Notes: generated from the letters alone by a model not told the origin. Positions 52,428 to 61,355 are shown, numbered from the stretch's first letter. The stretch is 64,000 nucleotides of DNA from VBAU01 sp036005185 (GCA_036005185.1 DASYQS010000028.1:248001-312000), one strand, 5' to 3'. Translations and numbers: made by a program.

Positions 52428-53060
52428 TTATAATTTATCAATTATCTTGTCTACAATGCCATAATCAACCGCTTCTTTGGAATCCATCCAATAATCACGG
52501 TCAAAGTCCTTCATAATTTTATCCATGGTTTTTCCGCAATTTTCAGCTAATATTTTGGCTCCTATTTCTTTTACTCTTTGCGTTTGCCTAGCTTGTATTT
52601 CGAGATCAGCGCTTACGCCCTGGATATGACCCCCAAGCGAAGGTTGATGTATCATAACCTCACCATGAGGATAAATGAAACGTTTACCTTTCACGCCTCC
52701 ACTCAGCAAAATGCTTCCCATTGAAGCAGCAAGACCCATGCAGATTGTATTTACAGGGCTTTTTATCATTCGCATCGTATCATATATCACCATACCACTG
52801 GTAACAACACCCCCTGGACTATTAATATAAAATTTTATTTCTTCGCCGGATTTATCCGCATCCAGCAATAATAATTTGCTTACCACATCTTTCGCACTTT
52901 TGTCATCTACCACTCCCCACAAGTAAACACTCCGATTCTCAAAAAATAGTTTTTCCAGCTTTTTGCTGAACATCATAATGTCCGACTTCGGCCTTTCTTC
53001 CGGTACCTCTTCCTCATCGTCATTTCTCCAGTTGTTGTATAAAAATTGATTACGAGACAT
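52428..53060 (-). CDS. clpP: ClpP serine protease, second paralogue
   Basis: A proteolytic subunit of 210 residues, the second of two tandem ClpP genes. The catalytic Ser is in MGLAASMGSILLSGG, the His in EVMIHQPSLGG, and the Asp in the C-terminal FDRDYWMDSKEA block. The N-terminus is longer and acidic (DDEEEVPEERPKSD). It differs substantially from the first paralogue, so hetero-oligomeric ClpP1P2 is possible. The gene is 89 bp downstream of the other clpP and 115 bp upstream of clpX. Confidence 0.95.
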   Translation of the reverse strand: MSRNQFLYNNWRNDDEEEVPEERPKSDIMMFSKKLEKLFFENRSVYLWGVVDDKSAKDVVSKLLLLDADKSGEEIKFYINSPGGVVTSGMVIYDTMRMIKSPVNTICMGLAASMGSILLSGGVKGKRFIYPHGEVMIHQPSLGGHIQGVSADLEIQARQTQRVKEIGAKILAENCGKTMDKIMKDFDRDYWMDSKEAVDYGIVDKIIDKL

Positions 53061-53149
53061 AGAATTTTATCGTTTAGCGTTTTTTGTTTTATTGTTTTTC
53101 TTCCGATTTCTTGTCATTGCGCCAGGCAATAAAGTTGAAGGCATAAAGC

Positions 53150-53845
53150 TTATTCCTTTTTCTTTTCCTTTTTGGGATTTATAAGCAATACCTCATCTAC
53201 CAAACCATATTCTTTTGCTTCAGCTGCTGTCATCCATTTATCGCGATCAAAATCTAATTCAATCTGGTCCACAGGCCTGCCGGTATGAAAGTTTACTATT
53301 TCATACAATTCTGATTTTAGTTTCCTGATCTCTTTCACTGTGATCTCGATATCACTGGCTTGACCTCCAATGGCGCCGCTAGGCTGATGCATCATGATTC
53401 TTGAATGTTTTAATGCAGCTCTTTTTCCTTTTGTGCCAGCACCCAACAGCACACATGCCATTGATGCCGCCATGCCTATGCAAATAGTTGCCACATCGGG
53501 AGAAACATATTGCAGCGTATCATACACTCCAAGACCCGAATACACAACTCCACCTGGACTATTGATGTACATGTTTATATCTCTTGTACGATCGGTTGAA
53601 TCAAGAAAAAGCAACTGTGCGGTAACAATATTTGCCACCTCATCATTAATAGGATAGCCCAGAAAAATTATACGATCCATCATCAATCGGCTATATACAT
53701 CCATTACAGCCACATTCATGGGGCGCTCCTCAATAATATTGGGGGTAAGTGCTGTTACAAGGTGTGAAGCATAACTGTGCAAAGTATTGCTGGAAAGACC
53801 TCTGTGCTTAACAGCATATTTTTCGAATTCTGAATTAAAACTCAT
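53150..53845 (-). CDS. clpP: ClpP serine protease, first paralogue
   Basis: A proteolytic subunit of 231 residues with the full catalytic triad: Ser in GMAASMACVLLGAG, His in RIMMHQPSGAIGG, Asp in FDRDKWMTAAEA. The N-terminal processing region (MSFNSEFEKYAVKHRGLSSN) and a lysine-rich tail (KKEKKKE) differ from the second paralogue. It lies between tig and the second clpP and is the more canonical of the two. Confidence 0.95.
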   Translation of the reverse strand: MSFNSEFEKYAVKHRGLSSNTLHSYASHLVTALTPNIIEERPMNVAVMDVYSRLMMDRIIFLGYPINDEVANIVTAQLLFLDSTDRTRDINMYINSPGGVVYSGLGVYDTLQYVSPDVATICIGMAASMACVLLGAGTKGKRAALKHSRIMMHQPSGAIGGQASDIEITVKEIRKLKSELYEIVNFHTGRPVDQIELDFDRDKWMTAAEAKEYGLVDEVLLINPKKEKKKE

Positions 53846-53851
53846 ATAAAA

Positions 53852-53942
53852 AGTTTAGGATTAAAGATTAAAGTTTTTAGTGAAGAGGTTATAAGAAAAA
53901 AATGTTGTATTACCCCAAACCTTCAACTTTAAACTTTTTGAA
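53852..53942. repeat. paired heptamer arrays upstream of clpP
   Basis: Four heptamers such as GATTAAA (53852-53879) face four of the form TTAAACT (53915-53942). The two halves are complementary in part and can fold as an AU-rich hairpin in the spacer between tig and the first clpP. Confidence 0.6.
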
Positions 53943-54080
53943 CGCATCAAATATCCGTCCAATTGCCAAAACCACAAAATTGGTGACAGGTATTGTATGA
54001 ATTGAGACGAATTGACACTAATAAAAAAGGCCCTTAAATTAAATCAAGAACCTTTAGACTGCTAAACTGTGACACGATAA

Positions 54081-55457
54081 TTAATGATGGTGGTGTTGGT
54101 GTGCTTCCACCATTTTAGTGAATTCCTCAACAGAAATTTCTTTTTCTTCTGGTTTTAGCTGCGTTTCTGCCCATTCAAATATTTTTTGACCTTGAATGCG
54201 ATTGTAGGCGTCCTCGATATATTTTCGATCTTTCATCATTTTTTCTATATAATCTTTTATCCAAGGTTGATCTTCATCCAATGCGCCCATGCCCATATAA
54301 CCCAAAAGCTGTTGTTTTGCGAAATTTCGAATTTCATCGGGAGTAACCTGCATATTATTTTCCGAAACTATTTTATCTGAGATCAGTGTCCATTTTAATT
54401 GATTTAGGAAAACTGGAAATTCCTTTTCAACTTCTTCATCAGTCTTCGATTTTTCTCCTTGTGTTTTCACCCATTTCTTTAAAAACTCTTGAGGAAAATT
54501 TATTTCTGTATCATCCAATAGCTCATGATAAGCCTGATGCTGGAGCTGATTTCGCGACTGGCTATCCCAATGTGCCTGAATTTCTTCTTTGATTTTATTT
54601 CTAAAATCGGCTTCGGATTTTACATCACTATTTGGATATAGCTGATTAAAAAAATCTTCTTTTAATTCTCTTTTTTCAAGCAAACCGATTTTTGTAATCA
54701 ATATTTTAAAGTTTTTATCTGCTGATGATTCATCGGCCTTATTTAAGCCAAGATCGCCTATGATCCACTCTCGTTCTTTATCTTCAAAGCCTGCTTTTAA
54801 TTTTACGATGATGAAATCATTTTTTGCCTTACCTATAAGATCATGGCGAATAGCTTCAACAAAATATTTTACCAACAACGAGTTGTCTTTTGTAATCCCG
54901 CCTTCCACATTATTACCATTTTCATCAACTTCATTAAAACTAACATTTAAAACATTTTCATCGGTGGTAATAGTTTCTTCATCTTTCATATTGCCATATC
55001 TATTTTGCAGACGGGCAATTTCATTATTGATCATTTCATCAGTTATCTGAACCTTATAGCGGGTGGTTTTTGCTTTTTCCAGATCAGCAAGTTTAAAATC
55101 AGGTTTGAGCCCAATCTCAAAAGAAAAATGATAATCAGCCGGACTATTCACATCCAACTGGCGGAGATTTACTTCATCTGGAAGAGGTTGAGCAAAAATG
55201 TCAATTTTTTCAGTTTCAAGATATTTCACCAGTTCCCGATCAATAGATCTCAGTACTTCATCTGTGAAAAGAGAGCTGCCATACATTTTCTTGATTAGCC
55301 CAGCCGGCACCATTCCTTTGCGAAAGCCAGGGATATTTGCTTTTTTGCTGTAATCCTTTAATGATTTTTCAAACGCTGGTAGATAATCTTCCTTTGATAA
55401 TGACAAAGTGAGCTTGTCATTTAACAAACCTATATTTTCCCTGGTAACTGTAGCCAT
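54081..55457 (-). CDS. tig: trigger factor
   Basis: The ribosome-associated chaperone for nascent chains. The 458 residues start with the ribosome-binding domain and its signature IPGFRKGMVPAGLIKKMYG (about 40-60). A degenerate FKBP-like middle (KNDFIIVKLKAGFEDKE) and a long helical C-domain follow. The protein naturally ends EAHQHHHH. A weak hairpin with a T-run lies after the stop. The gene precedes clpP and clpX, a common proteostasis arrangement. Confidence 0.94.
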   Translation of the reverse strand: MATVTRENIGLLNDKLTLSLSKEDYLPAFEKSLKDYSKKANIPGFRKGMVPAGLIKKMYGSSLFTDEVLRSIDRELVKYLETEKIDIFAQPLPDEVNLRQLDVNSPADYHFSFEIGLKPDFKLADLEKAKTTRYKVQITDEMINNEIARLQNRYGNMKDEETITTDENVLNVSFNEVDENGNNVEGGITKDNSLLVKYFVEAIRHDLIGKAKNDFIIVKLKAGFEDKEREWIIGDLGLNKADESSADKNFKILITKIGLLEKRELKEDFFNQLYPNSDVKSEADFRNKIKEEIQAHWDSQSRNQLQHQAYHELLDDTEINFPQEFLKKWVKTQGEKSKTDEEVEKEFPVFLNQLKWTLISDKIVSENNMQVTPDEIRNFAKQQLLGYMGMGALDEDQPWIKDYIEKMMKDRKYIEDAYNRIQGQKIFEWAETQLKPEEKEISVEEFTKMVEAHQHHHH

Positions 55458-55462
55458 AACGA

Positions 55463-55552
55463 AAGTTTGAAGTTTAAGATTTAAAGTTTAAGGTATCTCC
55501 TTTCAAAAAGACTGCAAACAACTTGAAGACCCTTAAACTTTTAAACATTAAA
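55463..55552. repeat. heptamer arrays 3' of the tRNA
   Basis: Four heptamers of the form AAGTTTA (55463-55490) and three of the form nTTTAAA/CTTAAAC (55532-55552) flank a 40-nt core. The halves are complementary, and the spacer separates tRNA-Leu from tig. Confidence 0.65.
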
Positions 55553-55560
55553 CGGTTTTG

Positions 55561-55642
55561 TGCGGGTGGAGGGACTCGAACCCCCATGCCTTGCGGCGCC
55601 AGATCCTAAGTCTGGTATGTCTACCAATTTCACCACACCCGC
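55561..55642 (-). tRNA. tRNA-Leu (anticodon TAG)
   Basis: An 82-nt class II tRNA on the minus strand. The acceptor stem is GCGGGTG/CACCCGC with discriminator A. The anticodon stem CCAGA/TCTGG holds loop CTTAGGA with anticodon TAG, which reads CUA and related leucine codons. A long variable arm (CGCCGCAAGGC) fits tRNA-Leu. The T arm has GGTTCGAGTCC. CCA is not encoded. Confidence 0.97.
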
Positions 55643-55653
55643 TAAGCATTGTC

Positions 55654-55695
55654 GAAGTTTGAAGTTTGGAGTTCAAAGTTTACAAATCTCAAACC
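55654..55695. repeat. heptamer arrays 5' of the tRNA
   Basis: Four heptamers GAAGTTT, GAAGTTT, GGAGTTC-like and AAAGTTT (55654-55681) are followed by complementary ACAAATC and TCAAACC units (55682-55695). It is the mirror of the array on the other side of the tRNA. Confidence 0.65.
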
Positions 55696-55758
55696 TTGAG
55701 CTTGTTTTGGGGCTGCAAATGTAGGGCAATTCGGCTAAAGAAAGAGGCTGCTTTTGCG

Positions 55759-55766
55759 TAAATTTG
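55759..55766 (+). promoter_or_regulatory. candidate -7 box for rel, leaderless
   Basis: TAAATTTG matches TAnnTTTG exactly and ends 6 bp before the ATG at 55773. This would give a leaderless message. A -33 box at the normal distance was not clear. Confidence 0.45.
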
Positions 55767-55772
55767 TTAACT

Positions 55773-58007
55773 ATGGAAACTGTTGCGCAAATACCTAAAT
55801 ATAACCTTAACGAGGAGCAGGAAAAAAAACTGATCCTTAGGGAATACCGTGCCTTGCTGCGCAGCCTTAAATCAAAGCTTAAGCCCGGGGATAGAAAATC
55901 AATACGCCTTGCCTTTGAAATGGCTGCTGATGCTCACAAAACCATGCGGCGCAAAAGTGGCGAGCCGTATATACTTCACCCTCTAGCTGTAGCCAGAATT
56001 TGCGTGGAGGAAATTGGTCTTGGCGTTCGTTCTACTATATGTTCCTTGTTACATGATACCGTTGAGGATACAGATGTATCTCTGGAAGATGTTGAAAGGG
56101 ATTTTGGAAATGAGATAGCCAGGATTGTAGATGGACTTACAAAAATTTCTAATGTTATTGATGTAAACGCATCCAAGCAGGCTGAGAATTTTAAGAAGAT
56201 TTTGCTTACCCTTACTGATGATCCCAGGGTTATTCTGATCAAGTTGGCGGATAGGCTTCATAACATGCGTACGCTTGACAGCATGAAAAGGGAAAAGCAA
56301 TTAAAAATAGCCTCAGAAACAGTATATGTATATGCACCACTTGCACACCGCATGGGGTTGTACAATATCAAGACCGAGATGGAAGATCTTGCGATGAAAT
56401 ACTTGGAGCCGGAAACTTACAAGGAAATTGCTCAAAAGCTTGCTGAGACAAAAAGAGAACGTACAAAATACATCAATGAATTTATAAAGCCATTGAATGA
56501 AAAGCTTGAAAAAACAGGATTTAATTTTGAGATCTATGGCCGGCCTAAGAGCATTCATTCAATCTGGACCAAAATGAAGAAAAAAGGAGTTGCCTTTGAC
56601 GAGGTGTACGATCTTTTTGCTATTCGTGTTATTTTAAATTCTTCACCGGAAAAAGAAAAAGAAGATTGTTGGAAAGTTTATTCTTTTATCACCGATGAAT
56701 ATACTCCCTCTCCGGAGCGATTGAGAGATTGGTTGAGTAATCCCAAAAGCAATGGATATGAAGCCTTGCATACCACTGTGATGGGCCCTGAAGGACGTTG
56801 GGTGGAGGTGCAGATAAGAACAAAGAGAATGAATGAGATTGCGGAAAAGGGATTAGCAGCCCATTGGAAATATAAAGAAGGCGGTGCTGATGAAAGCCGC
56901 TTTGATAAATGGTTTCAGCAAATACGTGAAGTAATTTCAACCGAGGGCACTGATAGCATTGATTTTCTTCAAGATTTTAAAACCAGCTTTCTTGCGGAAG
57001 AAATTTATGTGTACACACCAAAGGGTGATGTAAAAATGTTGCCGGTTGGTTCAACAGCATTGGATTTTGCTTTTGCTATTCATAGTGCAATTGGTGTAAA
57101 ATGCATTGGAGCCAAATTGAATCATAAGCTAGTTCCGATAAGCCAAAAATTGCGAAGCGGTGATCAGGTGGAGATCATCACCAGTAATAAACAAAAACCC
57201 TCAGAGGACTGGCTGACCTTTGTGGTTACCGCAAAAGCAAAAAGTAAAATAAAGGATGCGCTCAAAGAGGAAAAGCGAAAAATAGCAGAAGAGGGTAAAT
57301 ATACTTTGCAACGGAAATTGGAAGGAGTTGGCGCCGCCTTTTCACAACACAACATAGATGAACTGGTAAACTGGTATAAGCTCAGTTCGCCACTTGATCT
57401 TTTTTACCAGATTGCCATTAAGAATCTTGATCTTAAAGATCTTAAAGATTTTAAAGTACACGGCGATAGGCTGGAACCTCCTAAGCCAGTGAAACAAATA
57501 CAGGAGCTAAAACCTGAGATTGTTCCTACGATTTCGAAGAGAGAGACCGAACTCATCATTTTTGGAGAGAGCAGTGATAAGATTGTTTATAATCTTGCTA
57601 ATTGCTGCAAACCTATACCGGGCGATGATGTATTTGGTTTTGTTACTACCGGAAAAGGATTGACTATTCACCGAACCAATTGCCCCAATGCAGCTAAATT
57701 ATTAGCTAATTACGGGCACAGGGTAGTAAAAACAAAATGGGCTAAAAACAAAGAGATATCATTTCTCACCGGTTTGCGCATTATAGGCCTTGACGATGTG
57801 GGTGTAGTTAATAAGATCACTAATCTGATTTCAGGAGAAATGAAGATCAATATTGCCGCGATTACTATTGAGGCCAAGGAGGGTTTGTTTGAAGGAAATA
57901 TGAAACTGTATGTACATGATAAAGAAGAACTGGATGAATTAGTTGGCAGGCTAAAATCTCTTACAGGCATACACTCTGTTGATAGATTTGATGCAGAGGC
58001 TGCCTAA
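55773..58007 (+). CDS. rel: bifunctional (p)ppGpp synthetase/hydrolase
   Basis: The stringent-response alarmone enzyme of the RelA/SpoT family, about 744 residues. The hydrolase HD domain has the intact motif SLLHDTVEDTDV near 95. The synthetase domain has the substrate block RDWLSNPKSNGYEALHTTV. TGS (EEIYVYTPKGDVKMLP), a Cys-containing helical region (NCCKPIPGDDVFG) and a C-terminal ACT domain follow. Both halves look active, so it fits a bifunctional Rel/SpoT. The ATG at 55773 is preferred to an upstream TTG. Confidence 0.94.
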   Translation: METVAQIPKYNLNEEQEKKLILREYRALLRSLKSKLKPGDRKSIRLAFEMAADAHKTMRRKSGEPYILHPLAVARICVEEIGLGVRSTICSLLHDTVEDTDVSLEDVERDFGNEIARIVDGLTKISNVIDVNASKQAENFKKILLTLTDDPRVILIKLADRLHNMRTLDSMKREKQLKIASETVYVYAPLAHRMGLYNIKTEMEDLAMKYLEPETYKEIAQKLAETKRERTKYINEFIKPLNEKLEKTGFNFEIYGRPKSIHSIWTKMKKKGVAFDEVYDLFAIRVILNSSPEKEKEDCWKVYSFITDEYTPSPERLRDWLSNPKSNGYEALHTTVMGPEGRWVEVQIRTKRMNEIAEKGLAAHWKYKEGGADESRFDKWFQQIREVISTEGTDSIDFLQDFKTSFLAEEIYVYTPKGDVKMLPVGSTALDFAFAIHSAIGVKCIGAKLNHKLVPISQKLRSGDQVEIITSNKQKPSEDWLTFVVTAKAKSKIKDALKEEKRKIAEEGKYTLQRKLEGVGAAFSQHNIDELVNWYKLSSPLDLFYQIAIKNLDLKDLKDFKVHGDRLEPPKPVKQIQELKPEIVPTISKRETELIIFGESSDKIVYNLANCCKPIPGDDVFGFVTTGKGLTIHRTNCPNAAKLLANYGHRVVKTKWAKNKEISFLTGLRIIGLDDVGVVNKITNLISGEMKINIAAITIEAKEGLFEGNMKLYVHDKEELDELVGRLKSLTGIHSVDRFDAEAA

Positions 58008-58027
58008 TTAGACTTTCTATAAAACAA

Positions 58028-58136
58028 TTATTCACATTTAAGAATATTTCAAAAAAGCTATTGTTCAATATTTATTTTTGCCAGCGCTTAAGCAAAGGAT
58101 GAAATATTCATTTGACAATTTAATACCCAATACTAA
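58028..58136 (+). promoter_or_regulatory. upstream region of purA
   Basis: A -7-like TATTTTTG (58073-58080) lies 56 bp before the purA ATG, and a perfect DnaA box (TTATTCACA) lies at 58028-58036. No further element was seen. Confidence 0.35.
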
Positions 58137-59402
58137 ATGGTTGATGTAATTCTGGGCCTTCAATGGGGCGATGAGGGGAAAGGAAAGATTGTGGATTTTT
58201 TCGCGAAGGATTATGATCTCATAGCGAGATTTCAGGGAGGGCCTAATGCCGGACATACATTGTATGTAAAGGATAAAAAGATCGTATTGCACCAAATCCC
58301 TTCTGGCGTTTTTCATGAGGGGGTAACAAACTTAATCGGTAATGGAGTTGTGCTTGATCCTGTAACTTTAAAAAGAGAATGCGATACAGTTTCATCTTTT
58401 GGTATTGACTTAAAGAAAAATTTATTCATTGCTGAACGTACTCATCTGATTCTTCCTACTCATAGGGCTCTTGATAAAGCAGCAGAGCTTTCGAAGGGAA
58501 ATGAAAAAATCGGATCAACCTTAAAAGGAATTGGCCCGGCTTACATGGATAAGACTGGTCGCAATGGTTTGAGGGTAGGCGATCTTTTGGATAAAAATTT
58601 TACAACTTCATACATCAAATTGCGTCTGAAACACCAAAAGCTATTAGATAACTATGCGTTTAATGAGGATATTTCTGCATGGGAGGAAGAATTTTTTGAA
58701 GCACTGGAATTTTTGAAACAACTGAATATTGTGAATGGTGAGTATTTTATTAATAACAAATTGCAGCAAGGTAAAAAAATACTGGCCGAAGGTGCTCAAG
58801 GCAGCATGCTTGATATAGATTTCGGAACTTTCCCTTTTGTAACTTCTTCAAACACTATTACGGCTGGAGTTTGCAATGGATTAGGTGTTGCTCCACAAAA
58901 AATCAGGGAAGTAATTGGGGTCACTAAGGCATATTGCACAAGAGTCGGTGGCGGACCTTTTCCAACTGAGTTAAATAACGAAATAGGCGAACAATTACGA
59001 CAAACGGGTAATGAATTTGGTGCAACAACCGGACGCCCGAGACGTTGTGGCTGGATAGATCTTGTAGCCTTGCGTTTTGCCTGTATGATCAATGGTGTAA
59101 CAAAGTTGGTAATGACCAAGGCTGATGTACTGGATGCTTTTAAGGAACTAAACGTTTGTACGGCCTATAAATATAATGGCAAGGAATGCACTGAAATTCC
59201 GTTTCAAATGACAAAAATTAACATTGAACCTATATATGAAGCTTTCGCAGGCTGGAATATTTCCACAAGTGCAGCGAAATCGCCCGGCGAATTGCCTGAA
59301 GCCATGAAGCGTTACGTTGAATTTATTAATCAAGAACTTGGCGTTGGCATTCAATATATTTCAAATGGTCCCGGAAGGGAACAAATAATCTCTTTATTAT
59401 AA
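58137..59402 (+). CDS. purA: adenylosuccinate synthetase
   Basis: Forms adenylosuccinate from IMP, aspartate and GTP, the first committed step to AMP. The 421 residues match the family. The N-terminal P-loop LGLQWGDEGKGKIVDFF contains the catalytic Asp, and GPNAGHTLY carries the catalytic His. IGSTLKGIGPAYMDKTGR, VTKAYCTRVGGGPFPTEL and TTGRPRRCGWIDL are the IMP and aspartate loops. The gene starts with ATG at 58137 after a 129-bp spacer. Confidence 0.97.
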   Translation: MVDVILGLQWGDEGKGKIVDFFAKDYDLIARFQGGPNAGHTLYVKDKKIVLHQIPSGVFHEGVTNLIGNGVVLDPVTLKRECDTVSSFGIDLKKNLFIAERTHLILPTHRALDKAAELSKGNEKIGSTLKGIGPAYMDKTGRNGLRVGDLLDKNFTTSYIKLRLKHQKLLDNYAFNEDISAWEEEFFEALEFLKQLNIVNGEYFINNKLQQGKKILAEGAQGSMLDIDFGTFPFVTSSNTITAGVCNGLGVAPQKIREVIGVTKAYCTRVGGGPFPTELNNEIGEQLRQTGNEFGATTGRPRRCGWIDLVALRFACMINGVTKLVMTKADVLDAFKELNVCTAYKYNGKECTEIPFQMTKINIEPIYEAFAGWNISTSAAKSPGELPEAMKRYVEFINQELGVGIQYISNGPGREQIISLL

Positions 59403-59544
59403 GTAATCAAGGGCTTATATGTACATTAGCAACAAGGATTAAGAAGCCTGTAAGCCTTGTAAAAAGAACTCAAAAAATTAATTTTAAAAAATTTGGCGAT
59501 TTAAAAACTTCGCTGAAATTTTACACCTACTAATCCTATCGACT

Positions 59545-59982
59545 ATGGCGAGCAAATCTGATAAAGGAAAAAAATCCTTAGGAAAAATTAAAACCGAACA
59601 AGAACCGGAAAAAAAACCTTCTTCCAAATCTAAAAAGCAAATGGAAGAAGATGATGATGATTTTGATGAAGATGATGAAATGGAAACTCCTGCTGCCCAA
59701 AAAGGTAAAACTGCATCCCCTTCAAAAAAGAAATCTTCTGAAGATGACGACGACGATGATGCTGCAGAAGATGAAGTAGATGATTGGGATAAAGTTGAAG
59801 AAGAGGAGAATTGGGATCCTGATTTTGAGGAATTTGATATTCCTAAATCAAAAGCAAAAAAAAGCCCGGGTAAAAAAGCGAGTGGGGAAGAGGAGGATGA
59901 TTTTAAACTCGACGATGATTTTAAGGATATGGACCTTTTCAATGATAGTGGTTTTGATGATGACGAAGAAGATGATTTTTAA
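59545..59982 (+). CDS. acidic low-complexity protein, 145 aa
   Basis: A highly charged protein. The first third is lysine-rich (KGKKSLGKIKTEQ, KKPSSKSKKQ), and the rest alternates Asp/Glu runs (EEDDDDFDEDDE, EDDDDDDAAEDE) with short aromatic acidic peptides (DWDKVEEEENWDPDFEEFD). It ends DDDEEDDF. It is predicted intrinsically disordered, with no signal peptide. It sits 18 bp before pabB on the same strand and is read in a clear ATG frame, so it is likely real. Its role is unknown; it could bind nucleic acids, ribosomes or basic partners. Confidence 0.75.
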   Translation: MASKSDKGKKSLGKIKTEQEPEKKPSSKSKKQMEEDDDDFDEDDEMETPAAQKGKTASPSKKKSSEDDDDDDAAEDEVDDWDKVEEEENWDPDFEEFDIPKSKAKKSPGKKASGEEEDDFKLDDDFKDMDLFNDSGFDDDEEDDF

Positions 59983-60000
59983 TTTTTCTTTTTATAAAAG

Positions 60001-61305
60001 TTGAATCAAGCAACCAGTACCAACTGCATTTTTCCTGTCACGGATTTTACTGAAGTAAAAAACAAGGTGTTGAATTGGGCAAACCGGTTCAACACTTTTT
60101 GTTTTTTGGATAACCATCAATACACCTTAAAACCGCATTCGGTTGAATGCATACTCGCAGCTAACATAGTTAAATATGTAGCTGCAAACTCAGGTAACGC
60201 TTTAGAGCAATTAGAGCAATTTATTGGGAGTCGGTCATCCCACCGAAGTAAATGGTCCTTTGGTCATTTGGGATATGATCTAAAAAATGAGATTGAGAAT
60301 GTTTACTCATCGCATTCAGACCGTATTGAATTTCCTGATCTTTTTTTCTTTCAGCCGGAAGTGATCATACGATTCGATAAAAATGAAATGATCATCGAAA
60401 GTGAAACAGCAAATGAGGATAAACTATTCCATGAAATTTTAGCTTCTGAAGGCTCACAGCAAATCACGTCAACCCCAATAGCTATTCGAAATCGGATTGA
60501 TAAACAAGAATATATTTCCATCATCCAAAAGTTGAGGAAACATATACTGAGAGGTGATTGCTACGAGATCAATTTCTGCCAGGAATTTTTTGCAGAAAAT
60601 GTTGTTATTGATCCATTGACTGTTTATAAAAAACTATCTGTTGTCTCTCCTAACCCCTTCTCAGCTTTGTACAAGTTAGATGACAAATATTTGATTTGTG
60701 CTAGTCCCGAACGATTTTTAAAAAAGCAAGGGAAAAAGATTTTATCCCAGCCAATAAAAGGGACCTCGAAAAGAGTTGGAAATAAGCAGCAGGATGACGA
60801 AAGCAAAAATGAATTGTTTCAAAGCCCCAAGGATCGATCAGAAAATGTAATGGTAGTTGATCTCGTGAGGAATGATCTTTCAAAAATTTGCACAGAAGCT
60901 ACTGTAAGGGTAGATGAATTATATCAGGTTTATTCCTTTCCTCAAGTACATCAGATGATCTCTACCATAAGCGGTGAATTAAAAGATGGGATCTCATTTT
61001 CTGAAATTATTAAGGCGTTGTTTCCTATGGGGTCCATGACGGGCGCGCCAAAGAGAAAAGTGGTGGAATTGATTGAACAGTATGAAAAAACCAGAAGGGG
61101 AATTTTTTCAGGGGCTGTTGGTTATATTACACCTGAAGGGGATTTCGACTTTAATGTAGTGATACGAAGCATTATGTACAATGCAAGAAATAAATATCTT
61201 TCTATTCAGACCGGCTCTGGTATTACTTTTTATAGCGACGCAGAAAAAGAATGGGAAGAATGTTTGCTGAAAGCAGAGGCAATGAAGAAAGTTTTAGAAA
61301 GTTGA
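60001..61305 (+). CDS. pabB: aminodeoxychorismate synthase component I
   Basis: Converts chorismate with ammonia to 4-amino-4-deoxychorismate for folate synthesis. It has 434 residues. The C-terminal chorismate-binding domain has the diagnostic PIKGTSKR, whose Lys separates PabB from anthranilate synthase TrpE (PIAGT). DRSENVMVVDLVRNDLSK, FPMGSMTGAPKRKVVELI and IFSGAVGYI complete the core. The start is a TTG at 60001, since no ATG occurs early. It partners with a PabA glutaminase encoded elsewhere. Confidence 0.92.
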   Translation: MNQATSTNCIFPVTDFTEVKNKVLNWANRFNTFCFLDNHQYTLKPHSVECILAANIVKYVAANSGNALEQLEQFIGSRSSHRSKWSFGHLGYDLKNEIENVYSSHSDRIEFPDLFFFQPEVIIRFDKNEMIIESETANEDKLFHEILASEGSQQITSTPIAIRNRIDKQEYISIIQKLRKHILRGDCYEINFCQEFFAENVVIDPLTVYKKLSVVSPNPFSALYKLDDKYLICASPERFLKKQGKKILSQPIKGTSKRVGNKQQDDESKNELFQSPKDRSENVMVVDLVRNDLSKICTEATVRVDELYQVYSFPQVHQMISTISGELKDGISFSEIIKALFPMGSMTGAPKRKVVELIEQYEKTRRGIFSGAVGYITPEGDFDFNVVIRSIMYNARNKYLSIQTGSGITFYSDAEKEWEECLLKAEAMKKVLES

Positions 61306-61355
61306 ATAACAGCATGCGTGAGGAGCCAACCTAAAGTCGGGATACTGGCAAGTAA

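Noticed and set aside
59484..59942. A serine-rich antisense frame opposite the acidic protein
   Set aside because: Poly-Ser is the mirror of Asp/Glu-rich codons on the plus strand; there is no independent support.
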